A stretch of 64,000 nt of DNA from Oscillospiraceae bacterium (lineage in GTDB: Bacteria; Bacillota; Clostridia; Oscillospirales; CAG-272), in the NCBI GenBank assembly GCA_003343845.1, contig QAKK01000038.1, forward strand, positions 6,651 through 70,650, in the 5' to 3' direction. Of this stretch, positions 33,699-43,167 are shown one piece after another. Position 1 is the first letter of the stretch, and every line of letters begins with the position of its first letter. The notes under the pieces were generated by a model. The model was not told the origin of the DNA. It saw only the letters and a list, made by a program, of their open reading frames with translations, and ran no database searches. Made by a program: the position numbers and the translations under genes.

Positions 33699-34526
33699 TT
33701 AACGGAAAATTGCAAAGATCTGCGGATCGGACAGCAGGATGTACATGATGGGGGCAATCGCGATCACGCTGTCAAAACGGTCGAGTACGCCGCCGTGCCC
33801 TGGAAACAGCTTGCCGTAGTCCTTGATGCCGCTGTTCCGCTTGAAGTAGGAGGCAATCAGGTCGCCGAGCTGCGAAATAACCGAGAGGAGCGCGCCGCAG
33901 ACAAAGAGCGACAGCACATGCGGACGCGCGACCTTGTAGAGGTTGGCGTACAGCACGCCGCAGCCGACAAAGAGCGCCGCTGCAAGCAGGGTGCCGCCGA
34001 TCGCGCCCTCGACCGTCTTTTTGGGACTGACGGCGGGGATCAGCTTGTGCTTGCCGAAAAAGTAGCCGGAGAAATAGGCAAAGATGTCCGTGCCGAACGC
34101 CGTGACGACGATCATGATGAGCAGAAACAGCCCGTGTTCAAGGTCGCGCGCGGCGAGCAGGCAGGCAAAGCCGCTCGAAATGTACAGCGTGCCGACCACT
34201 GCCTTGGCAACCTTTGAAAAATCGGACTTTTCACTCGTGAGCATCGCGTGCGCCAGCATGTAGAACGTGTATACATAGGCAACGCCGAAGAAGAACATCC
34301 AGTGCCCGTTCAGATACCGCGCCATCAGCGGCGCGGCGGCAGCCATGAGGTAGCTCGGGATCGCAAAGCCCAAGGCTTTCTCGATGCTGATGCAGCGCAG
34401 GTATTCAAACACGCCGATCAGCGCCAGCAGCACGATCGCCGCCGAGAGCACAGGCGTGTCCGACCAGATGAGCAGCGGAATGGCAACGGCGACCATGCAG
34501 GCGCCGGTGATGATTCTTGTCTTCAT
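33699..34526 (-). CDS. cdsA: phosphatidate cytidylyltransferase
   Basis: A 275-residue integral membrane protein with about eight hydrophobic helices and the CdsA signature near the C-terminus (SQLGDLIASYFKRNSGIKD then GHGGVLDRFDS). It makes CDP-diacylglycerol for phospholipid synthesis. The start at 34526 is one base after the uppS stop; its GGAGGGG ribosome-binding site lies within the last uppS codons, so expression is coupled. Confidence 0.93.
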   Translation of the reverse strand: MKTRIITGACMVAVAIPLLIWSDTPVLSAAIVLLALIGVFEYLRCISIEKALGFAIPSYLMAAAAPLMARYLNGHWMFFFGVAYVYTFYMLAHAMLTSEKSDFSKVAKAVVGTLYISSGFACLLAARDLEHGLFLLIMIVVTAFGTDIFAYFSGYFFGKHKLIPAVSPKKTVEGAIGGTLLAAALFVGCGVLYANLYKVARPHVLSLFVCGALLSVISQLGDLIASYFKRNSGIKDYGKLFPGHGGVLDRFDSVIAIAPIMYILLSDPQIFAIFR

Positions 34527-34527
34527 A

Positions 34528-35253
34528 TCATACCCCTCCGTAGCGGCGTTTCCGCTTGTAAAAATCCGCGACAATGCGGTCGATCTCATGCGGCGTCAGA
34601 TCCGGCCAGAGCGTGTCCGTGAAGTACAGCTCGGCATACGCCGCCTGCCAGAGGAGAAAGTTTGACAGGCGGATGTCGCCGCCCGTGCGCACGATCAGAT
34701 CCGGGTCGGGGCAGTGCGCCGTGTAGATCGCACCCGAGATGTCGTCCTCGGTCACATGCGTCTTTCCCGCCGCGATCAGCGTGTTTGCGGCATGCGCGAT
34801 CTCGGCGCGTCCGCCGTAGTTCAGCGCAATGTTGAGCAACAGATCCTTGTCGCGCGAGATGCGCTCGACGTTTTCGATCTTCGCCTGCAACTCCGGCGGG
34901 AAGATGGACATGTCGCCGAGAAAAACAAGATGGATGTTGTTCTCGTCCATCGAGGCGACCGCGTCGTCAATATAGTCCGACAGCAGACCGAGGATGGCAT
35001 CCACCTCATGCTTGGGGCGCTTCCAGTTCTCGGTGGAGAACGCATAGACCGTGATCATTTTCACGCCGATGTCGCCACAGTAGCGGATGATCTTCTTGAA
35101 GGTCTTCGCGCCGTTCACATGCCCGTACTCGCGCGGCATGGAGCGCTTTTTCGCCCATCTGCCGTTGCCGTCCATGATGAACGCGATATGCGTGAGCCGC
35201 TCGTCCACTTTCGTGTGCGCTTTGGCGGGCTTGTCTTTGCCGAATAAAAGCAT
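34528..35253 (-). CDS. uppS: undecaprenyl diphosphate synthase (isoprenyl transferase)
   Basis: A 241-residue cis-prenyltransferase: HIAFIMDGNGRWAKKR near residue 27, STENWKRP, and the C-terminal RTGGDIRLSNFLLWQAAYAE with YFTDTLWPD. It makes the C55 carrier for peptidoglycan precursors. The ATG at 35253 follows GCGAGGACAGACG; a frame ten codons longer lacks a site. Between uppS and frr there are 250 bases with a large inverted repeat. Confidence 0.95.
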   Translation of the reverse strand: MLLFGKDKPAKAHTKVDERLTHIAFIMDGNGRWAKKRSMPREYGHVNGAKTFKKIIRYCGDIGVKMITVYAFSTENWKRPKHEVDAILGLLSDYIDDAVASMDENNIHLVFLGDMSIFPPELQAKIENVERISRDKDLLLNIALNYGGRAEIAHAANTLIAAGKTHVTEDDISGAIYTAHCPDPDLIVRTGGDIRLSNFLLWQAAYAELYFTDTLWPDLTPHEIDRIVADFYKRKRRYGGV

Positions 35254-35320
35254 CGTCTGTCCTCGCTTTATCAAAAATGCCATAAACTACAAAAAGGGCT
35301 GCCGGATTCAGATACAGATT

Positions 35321-35375
35321 CGCCGAACATCCGTCCGTGAGGCGTATATACATACGTCGAGGACGGATTTCGGCG
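35321..35375. repeat. large hairpin between frr and uppS
   Basis: Arms CGCCGAACATCCGTCC (35321-35336) and GGACGGATTTCGGCG (35361-35375) pair with a single bulge; the loop contains a further stem CGTAT/ATACG. It lies in a 250-base gap inside an otherwise tight operon. No T run follows on the minus strand, so it is not a standard terminator; it may be a processing site, an attenuator or an inserted repeat. The rest of 35254-35504 shows nothing else. Confidence 0.6.
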
Positions 35376-35504
35376 AAAGAAATCGAAAAATAAACAGAAT
35401 GGAAAACCGCGCAGCGGTTTCACCGAAAACAGGCAAGCTGCGCGATGCAGTCACTCCTGTTCCCCCTTTTCGATTTCGCTCTGCGCTGAATAGGGCAGTC
35501 CGGC

Positions 35505-36059
35505 TTAAATTGCCATAATCTCTTTGTCTTTTTCTGCGGAAATTACGTCAACCTCTTTGATAAACTTGTCGGTGAGATCCTGCACCAGCTTGTCGCTTGC
35601 CTTGACCTCATCCTCGGTCATGTCGCCGTCCTTCTTTATCGCCTTGGTCTTGTCGTTTGCCTCGCGGCGGACGTTGCGGATGGCAACCTTCGCTTCCTCG
35701 CAGAGCTTTGCAACCTGCTTGGTCAGCTCTTTTCTGCGCTCCTCGGTCGGCTGCGGGAAGGCAAGGCGGATGACCTTACCGTCGTTTTGCGGCGTCAGCC
35801 CGATGTCGGAGGCGAGGATCGCCTTCTCGATGTTCTTCAGCGTCGATGCATCCCAGGGGGAGATCACCAGCGTGCGGGGATCGGGCACCTGAATGGCAGC
35901 CATTTGCGTGATCGGCGTGGGCGTGCCGTAATAGTCAACCGTGACACGTGCGAGCACCTCGGGGTTTGCCTTGCCGGCACGAACCGTGTTGAGGTTCTGG
36001 TGCAGCGATTCGATCGACTTTTTCATCTTGTGTTCAAATTCTTTGGTATCAAGTTTCAT
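35505..36059 (-). CDS. frr: ribosome recycling factor
   Basis: A 184-residue all-length RRF: EHKMKKSIESLHQNLNTVRAG, the conserved RVTVDYYGTPTPITQMA and VRNVRREANDKTKAIKKDG. It splits post-termination ribosomes. 21 bases downstream of pyrH on the same strand. Confidence 0.97.
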   Translation of the reverse strand: MKLDTKEFEHKMKKSIESLHQNLNTVRAGKANPEVLARVTVDYYGTPTPITQMAAIQVPDPRTLVISPWDASTLKNIEKAILASDIGLTPQNDGKVIRLAFPQPTEERRKELTKQVAKLCEEAKVAIRNVRREANDKTKAIKKDGDMTEDEVKASDKLVQDLTDKFIKEVDVISAEKDKEIMAI

Positions 36060-36080
36060 TGCGGTAAATCCTTTCTGAAT

Positions 36081-36788
36081 TTATTTTACGATCGTACCGA
36101 TCTCTTCGCCCGTGACGGCACGATAGATGTTCTCGGGGTTGTCCAGACCGAAGACAAGAATCGGAATGTGGTTGTCCATGCAGAAGGAGGTCGCCGTGGA
36201 GTCCATGGCGGCAAGTCCGCGGGACAGAATCTCCTGGTATGTAATCGCGTCGATCTTGGTTGCCGTTTTGTCCACGCGCGGGTCCGCGGTGTACACGCCG
36301 TCGATGTTCTTGGCGAGCAGCACGACGTCCGCATTGATTTCAGCCGCACGCAGCACGGCGGCGGTGTCGGTCGAGAAATACGGCGAACCGAGCCCGCAGC
36401 CGAAGATCACGACGCGACCCTTTTCCAGATGGCGGACGGCACGCGCACGGATGTACGGCTCTGCCATGGCGCGCATTTCGATGGCAGTCATCACGCGGGT
36501 GGTGATGCCGGCGCGCTCAAAGGCGTCCTGCAGCGCCAGCGCGTTGATCGCGGTGGCAAGCATGCCCATGTGGTCGGCGCGCACGCGATCCATGTTCACG
36601 CCCTGTCTGCCGCGCCAGATGTTGCCCGCGCCGACGATGACGCCGACCTCGACGCCTGCCTCGACGCATTTTTTGATGACTTTTGCAATTTCGTCAATGA
36701 ACGCATGGTTGTAAATTCCCTCTGCGTCGCGCGCCAGTGCCTCGCCTGAGAGCTTGAGCAGAACGCGCTTATATTTGATTTCTGCCAT
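36081..36788 (-). CDS. pyrH: UMP kinase
   Basis: A 235-residue amino-acid-kinase-fold protein with KRVLLKLSGEAL, GVIVGAGNIWRGRQG, and FGCGLGSPYFSTDTAAVLRA. It phosphorylates UMP to UDP. It heads the pyrH-frr-uppS-cdsA-dxr-rseP-ispG operon. The 218 bases upstream, to polC, contain a repeat, a TATAAA-type -10 and GGAAAGGAT before the ATG. Confidence 0.96.
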   Translation of the reverse strand: MAEIKYKRVLLKLSGEALARDAEGIYNHAFIDEIAKVIKKCVEAGVEVGVIVGAGNIWRGRQGVNMDRVRADHMGMLATAINALALQDAFERAGITTRVMTAIEMRAMAEPYIRARAVRHLEKGRVVIFGCGLGSPYFSTDTAAVLRAAEINADVVLLAKNIDGVYTADPRVDKTATKIDAITYQEILSRGLAAMDSTATSFCMDNHIPILVFGLDNPENIYRAVTGEEIGTIVK

Positions 36789-36892
36789 GACCGATATCCT
36801 TTCCGATGGATCAACATTTTTATCATATCTATTTTATACGATATGCGGCGATTTGTAAACCTTTTTTTGCAGATATGAAGAAAAACCTTGCG

Positions 36893-37000
36893 GGAGAGCA
36901 GCGCGGGAGCGACGGGAGCAAGCCGCCGCCCTACAAAGTGGGTGCGTTTCTCAGGCTTCCCCCAAGAGGGAAGGCTTTGCGTTACACAAGGGAGGCTTAA
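36893..37000. repeat. GC-rich intergenic repeat between polC and pyrH
   Basis: Stretch with GTGGGTGCGTTTCTCAGGCT followed by TCCCCCAAGAGGGA, a short hairpin, resembling the GGGTGCGT-TTCAAGCC-TTCCCC unit found twice at 25.3-25.5 kb. No gene is supported here. Confidence 0.45.
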
Positions 37001-37006
37001 TGACAA

Positions 37007-40000
37007 TCAAAAGAACGTATACTGGTTCGTTTCGCTGAGGTTTTTCAGCGCGCCGCTCTGGGAAAGAATTTCGATGACGCTCTTGTTCAGCTTGGCGCGC
37101 TCGCGCAGCTCCTCGATCGAGAAAAACTCGCCGTCGGCGCGCGCCTCGACAATCTTCTGCGCCGCGCCCTCGCCGAGTCCGCCGAGCGCCGCGAAGGGCA
37201 GGCGGATCTTTCCGTTCTCGGGCAGGAACGCCGTGGCGTCCGACTTGTAGAGATCGACGGGCAGGAACACCACGCCGCGCGCAAGCGCTTCCCGCGCAAG
37301 CGACAGCGCCGTGACGGTTTCTGCCTCCTTCTGCGTGGCGTCCGGCTTCTTGGACAGCTCCTCGATCGTGGCGCTGACCGCGCCTCTGCCGCGCATCACA
37401 ATATCGCCGTCAAAGCCGCCGGGCGCGACCGTGAAGTACGCCGCGTAGAATTCCATCGGATAGTAGATCTTGTACCACGCAAGGCGGATCGCACTCATGA
37501 CATATGCCGCAGCGTGCGCCTTCGGGAACATGTATTTGATCTTTTTGCAGGAGGCGATGTACCACTCGGGCACATCGTGCTTCAGCATCTCTTCCTCCCA
37601 CTCGGGCTTGACACCCTTGCCTTTGCGGACGGCTTCCATGATGTCAAACGAGAGTTTATTTTCCAGCCCGTGGCGGATGAGATAGAGCATGATGCCGTCG
37701 CGTGTACCCACGACCTCGGAGATCGTGCAGGTCCCCGCCTTGATGAGGTCCTGTGCGTTGCCGAGCCACACGTCGGTGCCGTGCGTCAGACCCGAGATCT
37801 GCAAAAGGTCGGCAAAGGTCTTCGGCTTTGCGTCCTCGAGAACGCCCTGGATGAAGCGCGTGCCCATCTCGGGCAGCCCGAGCGTGCCGAGGTTGCAGCC
37901 GATGTCGTCCGGCGTGACGCCGAGCGGCGCACAGCTTTCAAACAGCTCGTAGGCGGCGCGGTCGTTCATCTTCACGTCCATGACACTCGTGTGCGTATAG
38001 CGCTCGAGCATCTTGTACTTGGTCGGCATATCGTGCCCCAGCTCGTCCAGCTTCAGAATGGTATCGTGCAGATACGAGAACTGGAAGTGCGTGGTGACGA
38101 TGTTGGAGTTGGGGTCGTCTGCCGGATGCTGCACCGGCGAGAAGTCGTAGATGCTGTATTCCTTCGGCACAACGATGATGCCGCCGGGGTGCTGTCCCGT
38201 GGTGCGCTTGACACCGACGCAGCCTGCGATCAGACGGTCGATGTCCGCACGGCAAAGTGAGATGCCTTTTTCCTCGAGGTACTTCGAGACGAAGCCGAAC
38301 GCCGTCTTGGACGCCAGCGTGCCGATCGTACCCGCACGGAAGACGTTTTCGCTGCCGAACAGTTCCTCGGTATATTTATGCACCTTACCCTGCACGTCGC
38401 CCGAGAAGTTGAGGTCGATATCCGGCGACTTGTCGCCGAAGAAGCCGAGGAAGGTCTCAAACGGAATGTCGTGCCCGTCGCCGCGCAGCGGACCGCCGCA
38501 GACCGGGCAGGTCTTGTCCGGCAGGTCAAAGCCCGAGCCGACCGAGCCGTCGGTGAAGAACTCGCTGTATTTGCACTTCGGGCAGACATAGTGCGGCGGC
38601 AGCGGGTTGACCTCGGAGATGCCCGCCATCGACGCGACGAAGGACGAGCCGACCGAGCCGCGCGAGCCGACAAGGTAGCCCTGGCTCTCACTGTAGGCAA
38701 CCAGCTTCTGCGCGATGATGTAGAGCACGGCAAAGCCGTGCTTGATAATGGAGTCCAGCTCCTTTTCCAGACGCGCGGATACGATCTCGGGCAGATCGTC
38801 GCCGTAGAGCGCGCGGGCGTGCTCCCAGCACATCCGCTGCAGGTCTTCCTCCGCGCCCTCCATGTTCGGCGTGTAGGTTCCCTTCGGGATCGGGCGGATG
38901 TCCTCGATCATGTCATTGATCCGGTTTGTGTTTTCAACGACCACCTCGTAGGCGGTCTCTTCGCCGAGGTAGGAGAATTCCTCAAGCATCTCGTCGGTGG
39001 TGCGCAGGTAAAGCCCGACGTCCTTGTCTGCGTCCGAAAACTTCATGCCGGAGAGCAGAATCTTGCGGTAGATCTCATCCTCTTTGTTCATGAAGTGCGC
39101 GTCGCAGGTGGCAACGACCGGCTTGCCGAGCTTTTTGCCCAGCGCGACGATCTTGCGGTTGAGGTCGCGCAGGCCCTCGTCGTCCGCGACCTTGCCCTCC
39201 GCAATCAGGAAGCGGTTGTTGCAGATCGGCTGGATCTCGAGGTAGTCATAAAACGAGGCGATGCGCTCGATCTCGTCCTGCGACTGCCCGTCCAGCACGG
39301 CGCGGAACAGCTCGCCCGCCTCGCAGGCGGAGCCGATGATCAGCCCGTCGCGGTATTGCTCCAACACGGTCTTCGGGATGCGGGGATTGCGGCGGTAGTA
39401 TTGCAGATAGCTCATCGAGATGAGGCGGTACAGGTTTTTCAGCCCGACGAGGTTTTTGACCAGAATGATCTGATGATAGGTGCGCAGATTCAGCGGGTCG
39501 GCATTCGACTTCATGACCTCGTTGATACGCCCGAGGTCGGAAATGCCCTCGTTCATCAGCTGCTCGGACATCTTGAAGTAGATCATTGCCAGCATCTCCG
39601 CGTCGTCGCAGGCGCGGTGATGGTTGAAGTCGCCGAGTCCGTAATGCTCGGCAAGGATGTCCAGCTTGTGCTTCTTCAGCGTGGGGTTGGCAAAGCGGGA
39701 AAGTGCCACCGTGTCGAGATAGGGATTGGTGAAGGGAATCTTCAGCTTTTCGGCGGCGGCACGGATGAAGCTCGTATCGAAGTTTGCGTTGTGCGCGATC
39801 AGCATGCGGTCGCCTGCAAATTCGAGAAAGGCGGGGATCGCCGTGTCGATCTTCGGCGCGTCCGCCACCATCTCGTCGGTGATGCCGGTCAGTTCCGTGA
39901 TCTTTTCGGGGATGGGCATCTCGGGGTTGACAAAGGTGTTGAAGCGGTCCAGCACCTTGCCCTCACGGATGCGCACCGCGCCGATCTCGGTGATGCCGCA

Positions 40001-41380
40001 GTTCGACACCGAGAGACCGGTGGTCTCAATATCGAAGACGATAAACTCGCTGTCCAGCCGCTTGTCGCATTTGCCGTAGAGCGCGCGGGCGGTGTCGTCC
40101 ACAAAATAGGCTTCCATGCCGTAGATGACCTTCACGCCGCCTTGCTTTTCGGCTGCGAGCATCATCTCGGGGAAGGACTGCACGTTACCGTGATCGGTGA
40201 TGGCGATGGCGGGATGCCCCCAGCGCTTTGCCGTGGCAATGGCGTCGGCGGGGTCGATGATGGCGTCCATCTGCGACATGACGCTGTGCATGTGCAGCTC
40301 CACGCGTTTTTTCTCGGCTTTGTCGGCGCGCAGCACGGCTTTGATCTCCATGATGTGCTGCGGGCGCATGATGTTCTCGCCGAGGAAGTCGTCGCCGCGC
40401 ACACGCCCGTAGACGGCGTAGCACTTGCCGGTCTTCATGTCGCCGACAAAGCCCGCCTCCTCCTTCGGAAGGGCGGCGCGCAGATAAATCGAGGAATCGC
40501 CGTCCGTGATGCCGATGGTGACATTGGTCTTGTCGCCGCGGCGGGTATCCTTGGTCTCGATGGAGTAGACCTTGCCCATGACGATGAAGCTGCCGGTGCG
40601 GGACTGCAATTCGCGGATCGCCGTCGGCGTGTTGAAGGTGAACTCATCGCCGAGGATCTGCTTCGGCTCGCTTGTGTCAAAGGTCATGCAGCCGCTGGTG
40701 AACAGACTGTCACCCAGCTGGGATGCACCGTGCTCTTCTTTTGAAATGGTGGCAACGACCGGACCGCGCGGCGCTGTTTCCTCGGCGGCGGGCGCCTTGT
40801 GCGGCATGGTGCGCTCGGCGGCGAGGGCGCGGCGGACATCATCGTCCATGCGGCGCAGCTCGTCGTCAAAGATCTGCCGCCGCATGCTCTGCACATCGGC
40901 GGTATCGCCCTCTTTGATCTCGACTTTGTAGTCCAGTCCGAACTCGCTCCTGATGATCCCGGCGATGACATCTGCCGTGTGCGCCGCGTCGAGAATGCCG
41001 ATGCCGCCCATGCCGAACGGAATGCCGATCTCGATCTTTCCGTCGCCGACGCGGACATCCGCATAGCCGAAAAAGCCCTTGGAGACCGTGCCGACGCGCT
41101 CGGTCTCGAGAAGGACTGCGGGAATGTATGCTTTGTCAAACAGCTCTGCCGGATAATGCGGCAGAATGCGCATCGAATTCAGCCGGTAGGCTGCGGCGAT
41201 GCCGCCTTCGATGGCGTACAGTTCCTTTTTGTCGACAAGCGCGGGAAAATCGGCGCGGATCTCCGCCATGCGCAGTGCTTTGTCGGCGCGCAGCGAAATG
41301 TTTGCCGCCGTGTCGAGCAGGGCGCGCTCCCGCGCCGAGGGCGTGTATTTCTCGAAAATCTCCAGGATCGTTTTTGCCAT
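37007..41380 (-). CDS. polC: DNA polymerase III alpha subunit, PolC type
   Basis: A 1457-residue PolC, the replicative polymerase of low-GC Gram-positives. Domain order: N-terminal region, OB fold, split PHP domain (ELHMHSVMSQMDAI near residue 360), inserted proofreading exonuclease (FDIETTGLSVSNCG near 448, with AHNANFDTSFI), second PHP part, zinc site (CPKCKYSEF and CPVCGG near 930-965), polymerase core (GSRGSVGSSFVASM, DIDLNFSGDVQ, and the TGQHPGGIIVVP motif) and C-terminal helix-hairpin-helix. All catalytic parts look intact. It lies upstream of pyrH instead of downstream of ispG. Confidence 0.97.
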   Translation of the reverse strand: MAKTILEIFEKYTPSARERALLDTAANISLRADKALRMAEIRADFPALVDKKELYAIEGGIAAAYRLNSMRILPHYPAELFDKAYIPAVLLETERVGTVSKGFFGYADVRVGDGKIEIGIPFGMGGIGILDAAHTADVIAGIIRSEFGLDYKVEIKEGDTADVQSMRRQIFDDELRRMDDDVRRALAAERTMPHKAPAAEETAPRGPVVATISKEEHGASQLGDSLFTSGCMTFDTSEPKQILGDEFTFNTPTAIRELQSRTGSFIVMGKVYSIETKDTRRGDKTNVTIGITDGDSSIYLRAALPKEEAGFVGDMKTGKCYAVYGRVRGDDFLGENIMRPQHIMEIKAVLRADKAEKKRVELHMHSVMSQMDAIIDPADAIATAKRWGHPAIAITDHGNVQSFPEMMLAAEKQGGVKVIYGMEAYFVDDTARALYGKCDKRLDSEFIVFDIETTGLSVSNCGITEIGAVRIREGKVLDRFNTFVNPEMPIPEKITELTGITDEMVADAPKIDTAIPAFLEFAGDRMLIAHNANFDTSFIRAAAEKLKIPFTNPYLDTVALSRFANPTLKKHKLDILAEHYGLGDFNHHRACDDAEMLAMIYFKMSEQLMNEGISDLGRINEVMKSNADPLNLRTYHQIILVKNLVGLKNLYRLISMSYLQYYRRNPRIPKTVLEQYRDGLIIGSACEAGELFRAVLDGQSQDEIERIASFYDYLEIQPICNNRFLIAEGKVADDEGLRDLNRKIVALGKKLGKPVVATCDAHFMNKEDEIYRKILLSGMKFSDADKDVGLYLRTTDEMLEEFSYLGEETAYEVVVENTNRINDMIEDIRPIPKGTYTPNMEGAEEDLQRMCWEHARALYGDDLPEIVSARLEKELDSIIKHGFAVLYIIAQKLVAYSESQGYLVGSRGSVGSSFVASMAGISEVNPLPPHYVCPKCKYSEFFTDGSVGSGFDLPDKTCPVCGGPLRGDGHDIPFETFLGFFGDKSPDIDLNFSGDVQGKVHKYTEELFGSENVFRAGTIGTLASKTAFGFVSKYLEEKGISLCRADIDRLIAGCVGVKRTTGQHPGGIIVVPKEYSIYDFSPVQHPADDPNSNIVTTHFQFSYLHDTILKLDELGHDMPTKYKMLERYTHTSVMDVKMNDRAAYELFESCAPLGVTPDDIGCNLGTLGLPEMGTRFIQGVLEDAKPKTFADLLQISGLTHGTDVWLGNAQDLIKAGTCTISEVVGTRDGIMLYLIRHGLENKLSFDIMEAVRKGKGVKPEWEEEMLKHDVPEWYIASCKKIKYMFPKAHAAAYVMSAIRLAWYKIYYPMEFYAAYFTVAPGGFDGDIVMRGRGAVSATIEELSKKPDATQKEAETVTALSLAREALARGVVFLPVDLYKSDATAFLPENGKIRLPFAALGGLGEGAAQKIVEARADGEFFSIEELRERAKLNKSVIEILSQSGALKNLSETNQYTFF

Positions 41381-41391
41381 TGTCCTACCGC

Positions 41392-42273
41392 TTACTTAAT
41401 AAAATTGATGGCGCCGTGCAGGTTGCGGATGCGTACCGCGCCCTCCGTGCGCTTGTATTCGCCGTCCAGCGACCATGCGGTCGGCTCGGCAGGGGTCACC
41501 ACAAGCTCGGACGCCTTGAAAAATTCAAAGCGATCGTTGTCAAAGCGACTGCTTGTGAGCGAATTGATAATCACGCTGAGATCGCCGATCATCTTCGGCA
41601 TCTTGATCAGCAGCACTTCAAACATGCCGTCGTTTAAGGAGACCAGCTCATCCTTCAGTTTAACGACGCCGCCGAACGAGGTGGAATTGGCAATGGCGCC
41701 GAACACATATTCGCCCGAAAGCTCCCGACCATCTGCAACGAGCTTCACATAATAGGGCTTGATGCTGCCGAGGTCCTTGATGCCCTCAAAGACATAGGCG
41801 GCGTGACCGAACACATTCTTCACATCCTGGGGCGCGTTGTAGGACGCCGCGGTAAACGCGCCGAAGGAAGCGACATAAGTAAAATAGCTGTCATCAAATT
41901 TACCGACATCCAGCGGCAACGGCATGCTGTTTGCAATGGCGTGCGCCGCCTTTTTGATGTCGGCGGGAATGCCCATGCTGGAGGCAAAATCGTTGGTGCT
42001 GCCGCAGGGAATATAGCCGAGCGGGATGGTCACGCCCGCATCCAGCATGCCGCTGATGGTCTCATTGAGCGTGCCGTCGCCGCCGCAGCAGACAATGCGG
42101 TCAAAGTCGCCGCCGCGGGCAGCAAATTCCGCCGCGTCGCCGCGCCTGCCGGTCACCATGACGGTGGTGGCAAAGCCGCCCGCCGAGAAGATGGAGATCA
42201 CGTCGAGCAGAAGCGGGCGCAGCCGCTTGGTTCCCGCCACGGGATTGACGATCATCAATAACTTTTTTTCCAT
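41392..42273 (-). CDS. YegS/BmrU-family lipid kinase
   Basis: A 293-residue diacylglycerol-kinase-catalytic-domain protein. VNPVAGTKR near the start, the GGDGTLNETISGML nucleotide motif near residue 64, and GYIPCGSTNDFASSMGI are diagnostic. It phosphorylates diacylglycerol or a related lipid at the membrane, recycling lipid from lipoteichoic acid synthesis in Firmicutes. Its stop is 11 bases from polC on the same strand, so it may be cotranscribed with polC. Confidence 0.9.
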   Translation of the reverse strand: MEKKLLMIVNPVAGTKRLRPLLLDVISIFSAGGFATTVMVTGRRGDAAEFAARGGDFDRIVCCGGDGTLNETISGMLDAGVTIPLGYIPCGSTNDFASSMGIPADIKKAAHAIANSMPLPLDVGKFDDSYFTYVASFGAFTAASYNAPQDVKNVFGHAAYVFEGIKDLGSIKPYYVKLVADGRELSGEYVFGAIANSTSFGGVVKLKDELVSLNDGMFEVLLIKMPKMIGDLSVIINSLTSSRFDNDRFEFFKASELVVTPAEPTAWSLDGEYKRTEGAVRIRNLHGAINFIK

Positions 42274-42353
42274 GTCACAACCTCCGAAAAGTCCGGGTAC
42301 AGTGTTTACATTATAGCATAGTTTTTCCGGCGCGGCAACGCCTTCGCGAAAAA

Positions 42354-43151
42354 TCAGAGCGTCGTTGCACTGTCTTCGTCGAGCAGCAGGGCAACCTGCG
42401 TGATGAACTTGTCCGGGTCACGGTGCTGCGCCGGTCCCTCGATGTAGATGTGCCGGCAGATGCCGCGCGTCGGCAGTTGCATTTTTGCGGCGGCATCGCG
42501 CAGCCGCGCGTGCATGGCAGGCAGCCCCGCATAGTCGCCGCGCAGTGTGCAGAGCAGCGCCGGCTGTGCCGGCAGGATGCGCACATGCTCGCCCGTGCTG
42601 CCGGGCGGGATGGCAATACAATAGGTGGAGAGGGAGGAGTCGTGCAGCGGGAACTCGGTGAAAAACATGCGCCTGCCCGTGTCCGAGCCGTACTGCCGCA
42701 TGGCGGCGGGGATCACATCGCGCAGCTGTGCCATGCGCGCCTCGACCGTGCCCGCGCGCATGGTGCGCGCATAGACCGTCACGTCGGGCAGGATGACGCG
42801 CCTCGGGGCGTCGCCCGTGTCGACAAGGCGGACGCGCAGCTTCTCAATGCTGAGGTTCAGTTCGTCGCGCATGGCTTCCAGTCGTGCGATCAGCGGCACA
42901 AGGTCGGTCTCGTCCGCAAAATACGCGCGGATCTCGTCAAGCGACAGCCCGAGCTTCTGAAAGATGCGGATTGAGCGGATGCGGGTCAGCGTATCGGTGG
43001 TGTAATAGCGGTTGCCCGCGATGCCTTCCTTGACATCCGGCGCGATCAGCCCGCGATCCTCATAGTTTAAGATCATGCGGCGGGTCAGCCCGAGCGCCCC
43101 GGCGACCTCCCCGATGGATAACAGCTGTGCTTTCGGAAAATCCATGTTCAT
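42354..43151 (-). CDS. MerR-family transcriptional regulator with effector domain
   Basis: About 265 residues. The N-terminal winged helix reads LSIGEVAGALGLTRRMILNY then EDRGLI with RYYTTDTLTRIRSIRIFQKL, typical MerR. A coiled-coil dimer helix follows (residues about 85-115) and then a roughly 150-residue C-terminal region that resembles the GyrI-like effector-binding fold of BmrR, so a small hydrophobic ligand is possible. Start at 43151 or at the next Met, two codons on; the site AAGGGG is distant. It is divergent from a lipoprotein gene and shares its operator region. Confidence 0.85.
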   Translation of the reverse strand: MNMDFPKAQLLSIGEVAGALGLTRRMILNYEDRGLIAPDVKEGIAGNRYYTTDTLTRIRSIRIFQKLGLSLDEIRAYFADETDLVPLIARLEAMRDELNLSIEKLRVRLVDTGDAPRRVILPDVTVYARTMRAGTVEARMAQLRDVIPAAMRQYGSDTGRRMFFTEFPLHDSSLSTYCIAIPPGSTGEHVRILPAQPALLCTLRGDYAGLPAMHARLRDAAAKMQLPTRGICRHIYIEGPAQHRDPDKFITQVALLLDEDSATTL

Positions 43152-43167
43152 TTTTTCACAAAACCCC

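Noticed and set aside
36806..37000. Short frames between polC and pyrH
   Set aside because: They fall in the promoter region and the GC-rich repeat, and end in repeat DNA; no ribosome-binding site.
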